NCBI GenBank assembly: GCA_002352205.1 | Contig: DEHZ01000002.1 | Coordinates: forward strand, 279,726-343,725 | Direction: 5' to 3' | Origin: Flavobacterium sp. UBA2787 | GTDB taxonomy: Bacteria > Bacteroidota > Bacteroidia > Flavobacteriales > Flavobacteriaceae | DNA: 64,000 nt | Part shown: one piece after another, positions 36,197 to 43,584 of the stretch | How positions within the stretch are numbered: the first letter of the stretch is position 1 | Layout: the number at the start of each line of letters is the position of its first letter | Made by a program: the position numbers and the translations under genes | The notes under the pieces: model-generated | Databases searched by the model: none | What the model saw: the letters and a program-made list of their open reading frames with translations, nothing else | Told to the model about the DNA's origin: nothing

Positions 36197-37446
36197 TGGA
36201 TTTAAAATTAACCTATAACCCGCAACCCGCAACCCGCAACCTTCAACTAAAAATCACCGGTTCCAAATCAGAAACCAACCGATTATTATTGTTACAAGCA
36301 CTATATCCAAACATCAAATTAGAAAACACCTCCAATTCCGATGATAGTGAAGTAATGCTCAAAGCATTGGAAAACCCGCAACCCGCAACCCGCAACCCGC
36401 AACTCATAGACATCCACCACGCCGGCACAGCCATGCGATTCCTAACCGCTTTTTTCTCCATTCAACAAGGAAAAGAAGTCATTTTAACTGGCTCATCCCG
36501 AATGAAAGAAAGACCAATTAAAATTCTTATCGATGCATTAAATCAATTAGGAGCCGAAATCACATACGAAGAAAACGAAGGCTTTCCGCCCATCAGAATC
36601 AAAGGAAAAAAGTTAACCCAAAATAAAGTTTCCCTTCCGGCAAACGTTAGTAGTCAATATATTTCCGCCTTATTACTAATCGCCCCAAAACTCGAAAACG
36701 GTCTAGAACTCACCCTCGAAGGCGAAATCACATCCATTCCCTACATCAATATGACATTGGCGTTACTCAACGAAATCGGCGTTAAAACATCCTTTGAAAA
36801 TAGTATGATAAAGGTTAACCCGCAACCCGCAACCCGCAACCCGCAACCATTAACCATTGAATCCGATTGGTCCTCCGCATCCTACTGGTATTCCATAATC
36901 GCTCTATCAGAAATCGGTACACAAATCACCCTTTCAAGCTACAAAAAAAACAGCCTGCAAGGCGATGCCGCCTTAGTCGAAATCTATAAAAGTTTTGGAG
37001 TAGAAACCGACTTTAACAATAATACAATCCTCTTACGCAAAACAGATAACCCAAAACCCGCAACTTTCAACTCGCAACTAAACAACTCCCCCGACATCGC
37101 CCAAACCATCGCCGTAACCTGTTTCGGACTCGGCATCGGCTGCTACCTCACAGGCTTACATACCTTAAAAATTAAAGAAACAGACCGTTTAGAAGCTTTA
37201 AAAACCGAACTATCAAAATTCGGAGCAAACATTTCAGTTACAAATGATAGTCTTACATTACAACCTTCAGAAAAAATAATTGAAAATGTTTCCATCGCAA
37301 CCTACCAAGACCACCGTATGGCTATGGCTTTCGCACCACTCGCACTAAATGTTCCCATCACCATCCAAAATGCCGAAGTTGTCTCAAAATCTTACCCCAC
37401 TTTTTGGGAAGATTTAAAAAACTACGGATTTCAAATTGCGGAATAA
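36196..37446 (+). CDS. aroA: 3-phosphoshikimate 1-carboxyvinyltransferase (EPSP synthase)
   Basis: Sixth step of the shikimate pathway: transfers enolpyruvyl from PEP to shikimate 3-phosphate. Key motifs are intact: GSKSETNR (residues about 17-24), HAGTAMRFL, KETDRLEAL and YQDHRMAMAFAPLAL. The 416-residue length includes four repeat-derived inserts at 36217-36244, 36373-36400, 36817-36844 and 37048-37075 encoding NPQPATR-like peptide, lying between conserved blocks. The start overlaps the SMR stop. A separate start further in (36226 onward) would lose no motif but has no support. Confidence 0.95.
   Translation: MDLKLTYNPQPATRNLQLKITGSKSETNRLLLLQALYPNIKLENTSNSDDSEVMLKALENPQPATRNPQLIDIHHAGTAMRFLTAFFSIQQGKEVILTGSSRMKERPIKILIDALNQLGAEITYEENEGFPPIRIKGKKLTQNKVSLPANVSSQYISALLLIAPKLENGLELTLEGEITSIPYINMTLALLNEIGVKTSFENSMIKVNPQPATRNPQPLTIESDWSSASYWYSIIALSEIGTQITLSSYKKNSLQGDAALVEIYKSFGVETDFNNNTILLRKTDNPKPATFNSQLNNSPDIAQTIAVTCFGLGIGCYLTGLHTLKIKETDRLEALKTELSKFGANISVTNDSLTLQPSEKIIENVSIATYQDHRMAMAFAPLALNVPITIQNAEVVSKSYPTFWEDLKNYGFQIAE
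36217..36244 (+). repeat. In-frame AACCCGC array 1 in aroA
   Basis: Three perfect AACCCGC heptamers plus AACCTTC, read as NPQPATRNLQ just after the start of AroA. Confidence 0.85.
36373..36400 (+). repeat. In-frame AACCCGC array 2 in aroA
   Basis: Four perfect AACCCGC heptamers read as NPQPATRNPQ, immediately before the HAGTAMRF block of AroA. Confidence 0.88.
36817..36844 (+). repeat. In-frame AACCCGC array 3 in aroA
   Basis: Four perfect AACCCGC heptamers read as NPQPATRNPQP, before the SDWSSASYW block of AroA. Confidence 0.88.
37048..37075 (+). repeat. In-frame degenerate heptamer array 4 in aroA
   Basis: AACCCAA AACCCGC AACTTTC AACTCGC, read as NPKPATFNSQ. It is more diverged than the other three arrays. 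Confidence 0.75.
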
Positions 37447-37469
37447 AACCAAAATTCCACAATAAATTC

Positions 37470-37505
37470 AACTCAGAAACTCAGTCTCTCAGCCACTCAG
37501 CTACT
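37470..37505 (+). repeat. CTCAG spacer array
   Basis: Five CTCAG-type units (ACTCAGAAACTCAGTCTCTC...) about eight bases apart between aroA and queA. Confidence 0.65.
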
Positions 37506-37532
37506 TATTAAAAAAAATAAACCTCAAAACAC

Positions 37533-37564
37533 TTGACAACGCCTATCTCACAATCGTATATTTG
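37533..37564 (+). promoter_or_regulatory. Promoter of queA
   Basis: TTG (37533-37535), 21 bases, TATATTTG (37557-37564). This leaves a leader of about 65 bases, whose 3' half (37593-37632) is a tandem TTAAACTT repeat. Confidence 0.8.
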
Positions 37565-37592
37565 CAACCTGAATTTTAAATGTCTACGGAAA

Positions 37593-37632
37593 TAATCCTT
37601 AAACTTTTAAACTTTTAAACTTTAAACTTCTT
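37593..37632 (+). repeat. TTAAACTT tandem repeat in the queA leader
   Basis: Units TTAAACTTT and TTAAACTT repeated four times directly before the queA ATG. A related array precedes the gene at 60117. Confidence 0.65.
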
Positions 37633-37635
37633 TAA

Positions 37636-38685
37636 ATGAAATTATCTCATTTTCAATTCAATCTTCCAACAGAATTATTGGCTGAATACCCTGCAGAAAA
37701 CCGCGACGAATCTCGTCTAATGGTGATTGACAGAGCAAAAAAAACAATCGAACACAAAACGTTCAAAGACATCATCAACTATTTTGACGATGGCGATGTG
37801 ATGATTATGAACAACACCAAAGTTTTCCCTGCTCGTCTTTACGGAAACAAAGAAAAAACAGGTGCAAGAATCGAAGTGTTTTTATTGCGTGAACTTAACG
37901 CCGAACAACGTCTTTGGGATGTATTGGTAGATCCGGCTCGAAAAATTCGTATCGGAAACAAATTGTACTTCGGAGATGATGATTCATTGGTAGCAGAAGT
38001 AATCGACAACACCACATCTCGTGGAAGAACATTGCGATTTTTATATGACGGTTCGTATGACGAATTCAGAAATAAATTAACCGAATTGGGCGAAACCCCA
38101 ATCCCAAAATACATCACCAGAGAAGTAACTCCCGAAGACGAAGAGCGTTACCAAACCATCTACGCCAAAGTAGAAGGAGCCGTAGCCGCACCAACTGCCG
38201 GATTGCATTTCTCCAGACATTTAATGAAACGCCTTGAAATTAAAGGAGTTGACTTTGCCGAAGTAACCCTACACGTTGGTCTCGGGACATTCAACCCGGT
38301 TGAGGTCGAAGATTTGTCTAAACACAAAATGGACTCCGAAGAGTTAATCATCACACAAGAAGCGTGCGACATCGTGAACAACGCCATCACACAAAAAAAA
38401 CGAATTTGTTGTGTCGGAACAACTTCGATGAGAGCCATCGAATCATCGGTTTCCTCAGCAAGAACAATGAATCCGTTCGAAGGTTGGACAAATAAATTCA
38501 TCTATCCGCCTTACGATTTCAGTATCGCCAATTGTATGATAACCAACTTCCACACACCAAAATCAACGTTATTAATGATGATTTCGGCTTTCTGCGGACA
38601 CGATTTAATGAAAAAAGCATACGAAGAAGCAATCAAAGAAAAATACAAATTCTACTCCTACGGTGATGCAATGTTAATCATCTAA
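37636..38685 (+). CDS. queA: tRNA preQ1(34) S-adenosylmethionine ribosyltransferase-isomerase
   Basis: Transfers and isomerises the ribosyl moiety of SAM onto preQ1-modified tRNA to make epoxyqueuosine. The 349-residue protein begins [17 protein letters not shown] and has [26 protein letters not shown] and [16 protein letters not shown] blocks typical of QueA. It is a single-gene unit with its own promoter and terminator. A second queuosine pathway gene, queE, lies 20 kb away in this window. Confidence 0.97.
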   Translation: MKLSHFQFNLPTELLAEYPAENRDESRLMVIDRAKKTIEHKTFKDIINYFDDGDVMIMNNTKVFPARLYGNKEKTGARIEVFLLRELNAEQRLWDVLVDPARKIRIGNKLYFGDDDSLVAEVIDNTTSRGRTLRFLYDGSYDEFRNKLTELGETPIPKYITREVTPEDEERYQTIYAKVEGAVAAPTAGLHFSRHLMKRLEIKGVDFAEVTLHVGLGTFNPVEVEDLSKHKMDSEELIITQEACDIVNNAITQKKRICCVGTTSMRAIESSVSSARTMNPFEGWTNKFIYPPYDFSIANCMITNFHTPKSTLLMMISAFCGHDLMKKAYEEAIKEKYKFYSYGDAMLII

Positions 38686-38692
38686 AAATACA

Positions 38693-38727
38693 AAATCCCA
38701 ATCTTTTCCGGTTGGGATTTTTTTTTG
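38693..38727 (+). terminator. Intrinsic terminator of queA
   Basis: Stem AAATCCCAA/TTGGGATTT followed by a nine-T run. Confidence 0.92.
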
Positions 38728-38868
38728 GGCGTTTTACGGGCTTTTCACTCCAAGTCCTCGCCCAAAACGCCATTTTCTAAGGGCACAAAAGAGCTTCCGT
38801 TGGTCGCTTTTTGTGCCTAAGAAAATTGGCGTTTTGTGCTGTGGGCTTTCCGTTTCAATCCCTAACGC
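38727..38868. repeat. Long-hairpin repeat element, copy 2
   Basis: Apical part GAGCTTCCGTTGGTCGC (38791-38807) is identical to copy 1, but the stem differs: AAAACGCCATTTTCTAAGGG and CACAAAA pair with TTTTGTGCC and TAAGAAAATTGGCGTTTT. Flanks are GGGCGTTTTACGGGC and CAATCCCTAACGC. It follows the queA terminator without an intervening gene. Confidence 0.78.
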
Positions 38869-38965
38869 AGATTGTGCTAAAATGAGATTTAGTTTTCAAA
38901 TTAATTTTGTTTAGTTGAATGTTAATATATTATATTAGCTAAAATTATACTATACATCTCGAAAA

Positions 38966-39367
38966 ATGTCTAAAAAGAAATTAAAGTATATCCACTATTA
39001 TATTATTGTATTCGTGATTTTAATAGCTTTTTTTGGAATTAGAGGTTGTCTTATCCAAAAGAAAATTAAAAAAGAGGGAAAAGATATTATAGCAAAATTT
39101 ATCAAGAAAGAGAGAATACCTAAAACAACACATTTTTACTTTGGGTATTATTACAATGGAAAATATTTTGAAACCTTAAGGACAGGAATTAAATACTCAA
39201 TTACAAATTCTGATGAAGAAACTAAATTGATCGATAATTTAGAGTTAAATAGTTTTTATATAGCAAAATTTAATGAAAATTATCCTGAATCAATTATTGT
39301 AAATCCATCAATGAAAATCACAGATACATTGTTAATTAAAAGTTCGGGTTTTTCATTTGATGAGTAA
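38966..39367 (+). CDS. Hypothetical single-pass membrane protein
   Basis: A 133-residue protein with a basic N-terminus, one membrane helix (about residues 10-28) and a charged, likely extracytoplasmic region ending SSGFSFDE. No family recognised. A plausible promoter (TTG at 38907, 21 bases, TATATTAG at 38931-38938) precedes it. Codon use is AT-rich like most of the window. It stands alone between the hairpin element and kynU. Confidence 0.7.
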   Translation: MSKKKLKYIHYYIIVFVILIAFFGIRGCLIQKKIKKEGKDIIAKFIKKERIPKTTHFYFGYYYNGKYFETLRTGIKYSITNSDEETKLIDNLELNSFYIAKFNENYPESIIVNPSMKITDTLLIKSSGFSFDE

Positions 39368-39525
39368 TCTATTTCAATATATATTCTTGGTGTAATTACT
39401 GCATTTCTGTTGGATTGCTTGTAATGACTTTTCGACATCACTTTATTTCTACACCTTCAACCTAGTCACGACCTTTCCCCATAATCCAAAAAATTACTAT
39501 CTTTACCACACAAACAAACAACTGA

Positions 39526-40803
39526 ATGGAATTTCAAAATACCCGCGAATTTGCAAAACAATTAGACGCACAAGACGAACTTTTTAAGTACCGTGACGAG
39601 TTTCATTTCCCAAGTATAAATGGCAAAAACGTCATTTATTTTACGGGAAATTCACTCGGATTACAACCCAAAAGAACCAAAGCCTACGTAGACGAAGTGA
39701 TGAACGACTGGGCTCGCCTCGCCGTAGAAGGTCACTTTTATGCCGACAAACCTTGGTGGGATTACCACGAACGATTTGCCATTCCGTTAAGTGAAATCGT
39801 TGGAGCAAAACCATCCGAAATCACGGTGATGAATACGTTAACCGTCAACCTTCATTTAATGATGGTTTCCTTCTATCAACCCACCGAAAAAAAATATAAA
39901 ATCATCTGCGAAGAAAAAGCATTTCCATCGGACCAATATATGTTTCAAAGTCAGGTGAAATTTCACGGTTACAACCCAAGCGATGCCATCATCGAAATCA
40001 AACGAAGAGAAGGCGAACACAACATCCGTCACGAAGATATTTTAGCCAAAATTGAAGAAGTAGGTGATGAATTAGCATTAGTCTTAATTGGCGGAGTAAA
40101 CTATTACACCGGTCAAGTATTTGACATCAAAACCATCACACAAGCAGCACAAAAAACAGGTGCTTTTGTCGGCTGGGATTTAGCTCACGCTGCCGGAAAC
40201 ATCGAACTTCAATTACACGATTGGAATGTTGATTTCGCTTGTTGGTGCAGTTACAAATACATGAATTCCGGACCCGGAAATGTTTCAGGCTGTTTTATCC
40301 ACGAAAAGCACCACGGCGATTTTGAATTGCAACGATTTGCCGGTTGGTGGGGACATAACAAAGAACGTCGTTTCAAAATGGAACCGCACTTTGAACCCGA
40401 ATATGGAGCAAATGGTTGGCAAATCAGTAATTTACCCATCTTATCATTAGCACCTTATTTAGCATCTGCCGAAATGTTTGCCGAAGTAGGAATGACCAAA
40501 TTAATCAAAAAAAGAAATCTTTTAACGGCTTATCTTGAATTCATCCTTCACGAAATCGACAACGAAATCGACGGAACCGAATTTGAAATCATCACACCAC
40601 AAAACCAAGAAGAAAGAGCTTGTCAATTATCCGTTTATCTTCACGGACAAGGAAAAACTTTGTTTGACTATTTAATGACAAACGGCGTCATCACCGACTG
40701 GCGTGAACCCAACGTAATCCGTCTGGCTCCCGCACCATTCTACTGTTCTTTTGAAGACATGTATGAATTTGGACAAATCTTGAAGAAAGGAATTAGTAAA
40801 TAG
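39526..40803 (+). CDS. kynU: Kynureninase
   Basis: PLP enzyme of tryptophan catabolism that cleaves kynurenine or 3-hydroxykynurenine to (3-hydroxy)anthranilate and alanine. The 425-residue protein has TGNSLGLQPK, GVNYYTGQVFDI, WDLAHAAGN and the PLP lysine in CWCSYKYMNSGPG, all intact. The functional partner kmo is 10 kb away at 50547. A one-mismatch -7 element (TATCTTTA) lies at 39498-39505. No tryptophan dioxygenase gene is in the window. Confidence 0.96.
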   Translation: MEFQNTREFAKQLDAQDELFKYRDEFHFPSINGKNVIYFTGNSLGLQPKRTKAYVDEVMNDWARLAVEGHFYADKPWWDYHERFAIPLSEIVGAKPSEITVMNTLTVNLHLMMVSFYQPTEKKYKIICEEKAFPSDQYMFQSQVKFHGYNPSDAIIEIKRREGEHNIRHEDILAKIEEVGDELALVLIGGVNYYTGQVFDIKTITQAAQKTGAFVGWDLAHAAGNIELQLHDWNVDFACWCSYKYMNSGPGNVSGCFIHEKHHGDFELQRFAGWWGHNKERRFKMEPHFEPEYGANGWQISNLPILSLAPYLASAEMFAEVGMTKLIKKRNLLTAYLEFILHEIDNEIDGTEFEIITPQNQEERACQLSVYLHGQGKTLFDYLMTNGVITDWREPNVIRLAPAPFYCSFEDMYEFGQILKKGISK

Positions 40804-40898
40804 AATTTTAGATATTTGGATTGTCAGATTTTTAGATTTTTAGAAAATTCTGATAATCTGACAATCAAAAAATCGAACAATCCAACAATCAAAAAAAA
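40803..40898. repeat. Palindromic GATTTTTAGA / AATC spacer array, left flank
   Basis: GGATTGTCAGATTTTTAGATTTTTAGA-type units (given as location) followed by inverse TCTGATAATCTGACAATC and AAAATCGAACAATCC units, so it can fold back on itself. It abuts the kynU stop and runs to the four-helix-bundle gene. Confidence 0.7.
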
Positions 40899-40901
40899 TA
40901 T

Positions 40902-41252
40902 ATGCACAGATACAAAGATTTAGAAATTTGGAAGTTAAGTAGAAAATTTTGTACACCCATTTACAAAGTGACTCAAAGTTTTCCCGAATCAGAAAGATTC
41001 GGATTAATAACTCAGTTAAGAAGAGCATCGATTTCAGTTCCTTCAAATATTGCGGAAGGCTCAGCAAAATCTTCAAACAAACATTTTTTAATTTTTTTAG
41101 AAAACGCTTTAGGTTCTTGTTATGAAATCGAAACACAATTATTAGTTTCAAATGATGTAGGATATTTAAATGATAATGATTTAAAAATTTTATCAGATGA
41201 ACTTCACAAAATAACTTTAATGATTGCTAAATTTATGTCAACTTTGCGGTGA
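40902..41252 (+). CDS. Four helix bundle protein (S23/IVS family)
   Basis: A 116-residue all-alpha protein of the four-helix-bundle family (TIGR02436), first known from intervening sequences in 23S rRNA genes. Family blocks visible: YKDLEIWKLSRK near the start, LITQLRRASISVPSNIAEGSA and FLENALGSCYEIETQL. Function is not established; relatives may bind RNA or partner with reverse transcriptases. Here it is not in rRNA but stands between kynU and an agmatinase-family gene, enclosed on both sides by palindromic spacer arrays. Confidence 0.9.
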   Translation: MHRYKDLEIWKLSRKFCTPIYKVTQSFPESERFGLITQLRRASISVPSNIAEGSAKSSNKHFLIFLENALGSCYEIETQLLVSNDVGYLNDNDLKILSDELHKITLMIAKFMSTLR

Positions 41253-41391
41253 GAGAAGATAATTAGATTATTGGATTTTTAGATAATTAGATTCCTTGAT
41301 TGTAGAATCTTTCTAAAAATCCAATAATCCAAAAATCGAACAATCTAAAAGTCGAACAATCCAACAATCGAACAATCGAACAATCCAACAA
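41253..41391. repeat. Palindromic AATC spacer array, right flank
   Basis: Contains a perfect 18-base inverted repeat (GATTATTGGATTTTTAGA at 41266-41283 and its inverse at 41312-41329), then tandem AACAATCG/AACAATCC octamers up to the next start codon. Confidence 0.78.
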
Positions 41392-42480
41392 ATGACTAAA
41401 CAAGAAATCCTCAAAACCTTCGATCCAAGCCAACCGGGTTTGGCAGACGCAACCATTTTTGGCTTACCTTTTTCTATTGAAGATAGTGAAATAATCGTAA
41501 TTCCTGTTCCGTGGGAAGTAACTGTTAGTTACGGTTCAGGTGCATCAAAAGGACCGGAAGCGATTTTAGAGGCTTCATTTCAAGTAGATTTAAACCACCA
41601 AGAATTTCCTGAATTATGGAAATTAGGAATCTTTTTAGATGAATCACCAAAAGGAATCAAAAAGAATTCAAAAAAATATAAAAAGAAAGCAGCTCCAATT
41701 ATTGAAGCATTAGAAAGCGGAGCAATTTTAGATCATCATCCGGCTTTGCAAAAAAGTTTAGATAAAATCAATTATGCCTGTTCCGATATGGTGGAAGCCG
41801 TTCGTCAGAAAACATTGTATTGGTTAGACAGAGGGAAAAAGATTGTGCTTTTGGGCGGTGATCATAGCACACCACTTGGTTATTATCAAGCCTTAGCTGA
41901 AAAGCACGACAATTTCGGAATTCTACATTTAGATGCTCATATGGATTTCAGAATTGCCTACGAAGGTTTTACCTATTCGCACGCATCGATTATGTACAAT
42001 GCATTACAAATTCCACATATTTCAAAAATTGTTCAGGTTGGAATTCGTGATTTTTGTGAACAAGAAGTTGATGTCGTGAAACAGCAAGGAAGCCGAGTAG
42101 TAGTGCACACCGATTCTGATTTGAAAAGAGAAACCTTTGAAGGTAAAACGTGGCAACAACAATGTGATCAAATCATAGCCGCTTTACCACAAAAAGTCTG
42201 CATTAGTTTTGATATTGATGGAATGTATCCTTGGTATTGTCCAAATACAGGAACTCCGGTTCCGGGCGGATTTTCATTTGAACAAGCTACTTATCTGTTA
42301 AGTCGTTTAGCAGAAACCGACAAAGAAATCATCGGATTCGATTTAGTAGAAGTCGCTCCCGGAGAAAATGATGATTGGGACGGAAACGTAGGTGCCCGAA
42401 TGTTATTTCATATGTGCGGAGTGTTAGCTAAAAACAATAAAATGAATGTGGGAGAGAAAATCGTTTTTCCCAGAAATTAA
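41392..42480 (+). CDS. Agmatinase family protein (ureohydrolase)
   Basis: Manganese ureohydrolase of the arginase/agmatinase superfamily, 362 residues. Metal ligands are in GGDHSTPLG, LDAHMDFR and SFDIDGMYP, and the EVAPGENDDWDGN segment closes the site. The family hydrolyses guanidino compounds such as agmatine; the N-terminal extension and KNSKKYKKK loop are as in Bacteroidetes members, and the true substrate is unknown. It starts directly after an octamer array and has its own terminator. Confidence 0.9.
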   Translation: MTKQEILKTFDPSQPGLADATIFGLPFSIEDSEIIVIPVPWEVTVSYGSGASKGPEAILEASFQVDLNHQEFPELWKLGIFLDESPKGIKKNSKKYKKKAAPIIEALESGAILDHHPALQKSLDKINYACSDMVEAVRQKTLYWLDRGKKIVLLGGDHSTPLGYYQALAEKHDNFGILHLDAHMDFRIAYEGFTYSHASIMYNALQIPHISKIVQVGIRDFCEQEVDVVKQQGSRVVVHTDSDLKRETFEGKTWQQQCDQIIAALPQKVCISFDIDGMYPWYCPNTGTPVPGGFSFEQATYLLSRLAETDKEIIGFDLVEVAPGENDDWDGNVGARMLFHMCGVLAKNNKMNVGEKIVFPRN

Positions 42481-42493
42481 AAATTTAAATCAA

Positions 42494-42538
42494 AAAAGAA
42501 CCCCAAAATAGTGAAGAGCTACTTTGGGGTTTTTCTTT
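42494..42538 (+). terminator. Intrinsic terminator
   Basis: Stem AAGAACCCCAAAATAGT/ACTTTGGGGTTTTTCTT with a short loop and T-rich 3' side, 14 bases after the agmatinase-family gene. Confidence 0.9.
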
Positions 42539-42702
42539 AAAAGCATCTTCTATAATTGAGTTTAAAAGTTAATGTTAAACTAAATTCAAAACTTTTTATT
42601 GGAGTTACTTACGTAAAATCGTAACTTTAATAGATTATTATCAATTTACATTTTGGTATTATTCTTGAATATTATTAAATAGTAACACTAAAAACAAAAA
42701 TT

Positions 42703-43512
42703 ATGCGATTCAAAAACTTAATTATACTAGCCTCTATTTCGGTTTTGTTCACGATGTGTGCACCAAGCCGTCCCGCCGTAGTTTCTCAGCCTGAACCACC
42801 GCCAATGTGGGGTCCCGTAGGATATGATGATGTTCGATATTATTATTTTCCTGATATGATGGTTTACTACGATGTTTACTCATCAATGTATATTTATCCG
42901 AGAGGAAACCGATGGGTAAGTGCTTATTATTTACCCAATCATTACGGACATTATGATTTATACAACACGTATAAAGTTGGACTTATGGATTATTATGGAC
43001 CTTCACCTTATCATAATTTCAATATGCATAGACAACAATATGCAGTAGGAAATCAATGGCCAACACAAGCAACAATTGGGGTTAGAGGTCAAAGTGGTAA
43101 TCATTATGCACCAACTCGACCACGAACGTCGTCTGCATCAGCTCAACCCACAAGAGGTTCATCAACCCAACAATCAAATGTTAGAGGTAATTCTACGCAA
43201 CCAAATACGAGAGGAAACGATGCAGGTACACGATCAACTACTGCACCAGCAGTTAGAAATCCGTCAGATACAAGAGCACCGGCAACAACGCCAAGAGCAA
43301 CACCAACGACTCCAAGAGCAACCCCTTCAACACCGAGAGTGGCTCCGGCAGAAACACGTTCGAGTACAAGATTGCCTCAGCCTGATGCTCGTGCAGTTCG
43401 AGAAAGAACACAGCAAATCAGACAGCAAAATAGATCCACAGCTCCTGCTCAAAGAAGCACTGGAACAACTACCCCCACTACAACAAGAGGTGGCGGTGGT
43501 AGAGGAAATTAA
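42703..43512 (+). CDS. Hypothetical lipoprotein with low-complexity C-terminus
   Basis: A 269-residue predicted lipoprotein (lipobox Cys19 after LFTM). The first half is Tyr/Pro-rich (WGPVGYDDVRYYYFPDMMVYYD), the second half (from about residue 135) is Thr/Pro/Ala/Arg-rich low complexity (TPRATPTTPRATPSTPR). Similar Tyr-rich lipoproteins are common in Flavobacteriaceae, with no known function. The other long frame over this region (43076-43540) is a shadow of the low-complexity stretch. Confidence 0.8.
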   Translation: MRFKNLIILASISVLFTMCAPSRPAVVSQPEPPPMWGPVGYDDVRYYYFPDMMVYYDVYSSMYIYPRGNRWVSAYYLPNHYGHYDLYNTYKVGLMDYYGPSPYHNFNMHRQQYAVGNQWPTQATIGVRGQSGNHYAPTRPRTSSASAQPTRGSSTQQSNVRGNSTQPNTRGNDAGTRSTTAPAVRNPSDTRAPATTPRATPTTPRATPSTPRVAPAETRSSTRLPQPDARAVRERTQQIRQQNRSTAPAQRSTGTTTPTTTRGGGGRGN

Positions 43513-43538
43513 GACAAACTTATCGTTCAATACATTTT

Positions 43539-43575
43539 AATCAATAGACATTTCTAGTATATTTGTCTATTGATT
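43539..43575 (+). promoter_or_regulatory. Promoter within an inverted repeat, before penicillin acylase gene
   Basis: AATCAATAGACA (43539-43550) and TGTCTATTGATT (43564-43575) are perfect inverse copies; the spacer plus first bases of the right arm hold the -7 element TATATTTG (43558-43565). The hairpin with its T-rich tail may also terminate the upstream lipoprotein gene. Confidence 0.7.
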
Positions 43576-43584
43576 TTTATTTTT

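Noticed and set aside
36217-36844. AACCCGC arrays as a CRISPR or minisatellite locus
   Set aside because: Units are 7 bases without spacers and lie within an intact coding frame, so they are inserts in aroA, not CRISPR.
37580-37618. Short ORF in the queA leader as a regulatory leader peptide
   Set aside because: Twelve codons with no amino acid bias and built from the TTAAACTT repeat; no terminator or duplicate arm follows.
38160-38501. 113-residue minus-strand frame in queA
   Set aside because: Antisense shadow of a clearly conserved gene.
40840-41151. 103-residue minus-strand frame
   Set aside because: Antisense to the four-helix-bundle gene and its palindromic flank.
41330-41391. CRISPR-like array of AACAATCG units
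   Set aside because: Unit length is 8 bases, there are no unique spacers, and no cas genes are in the window.
43076-43540. 154-residue frame rich in Gln/His
   Set aside because: It overlaps the lipoprotein gene in another frame, arises from the low-complexity Thr/Pro/Arg region, and has no promoter or family resemblance.
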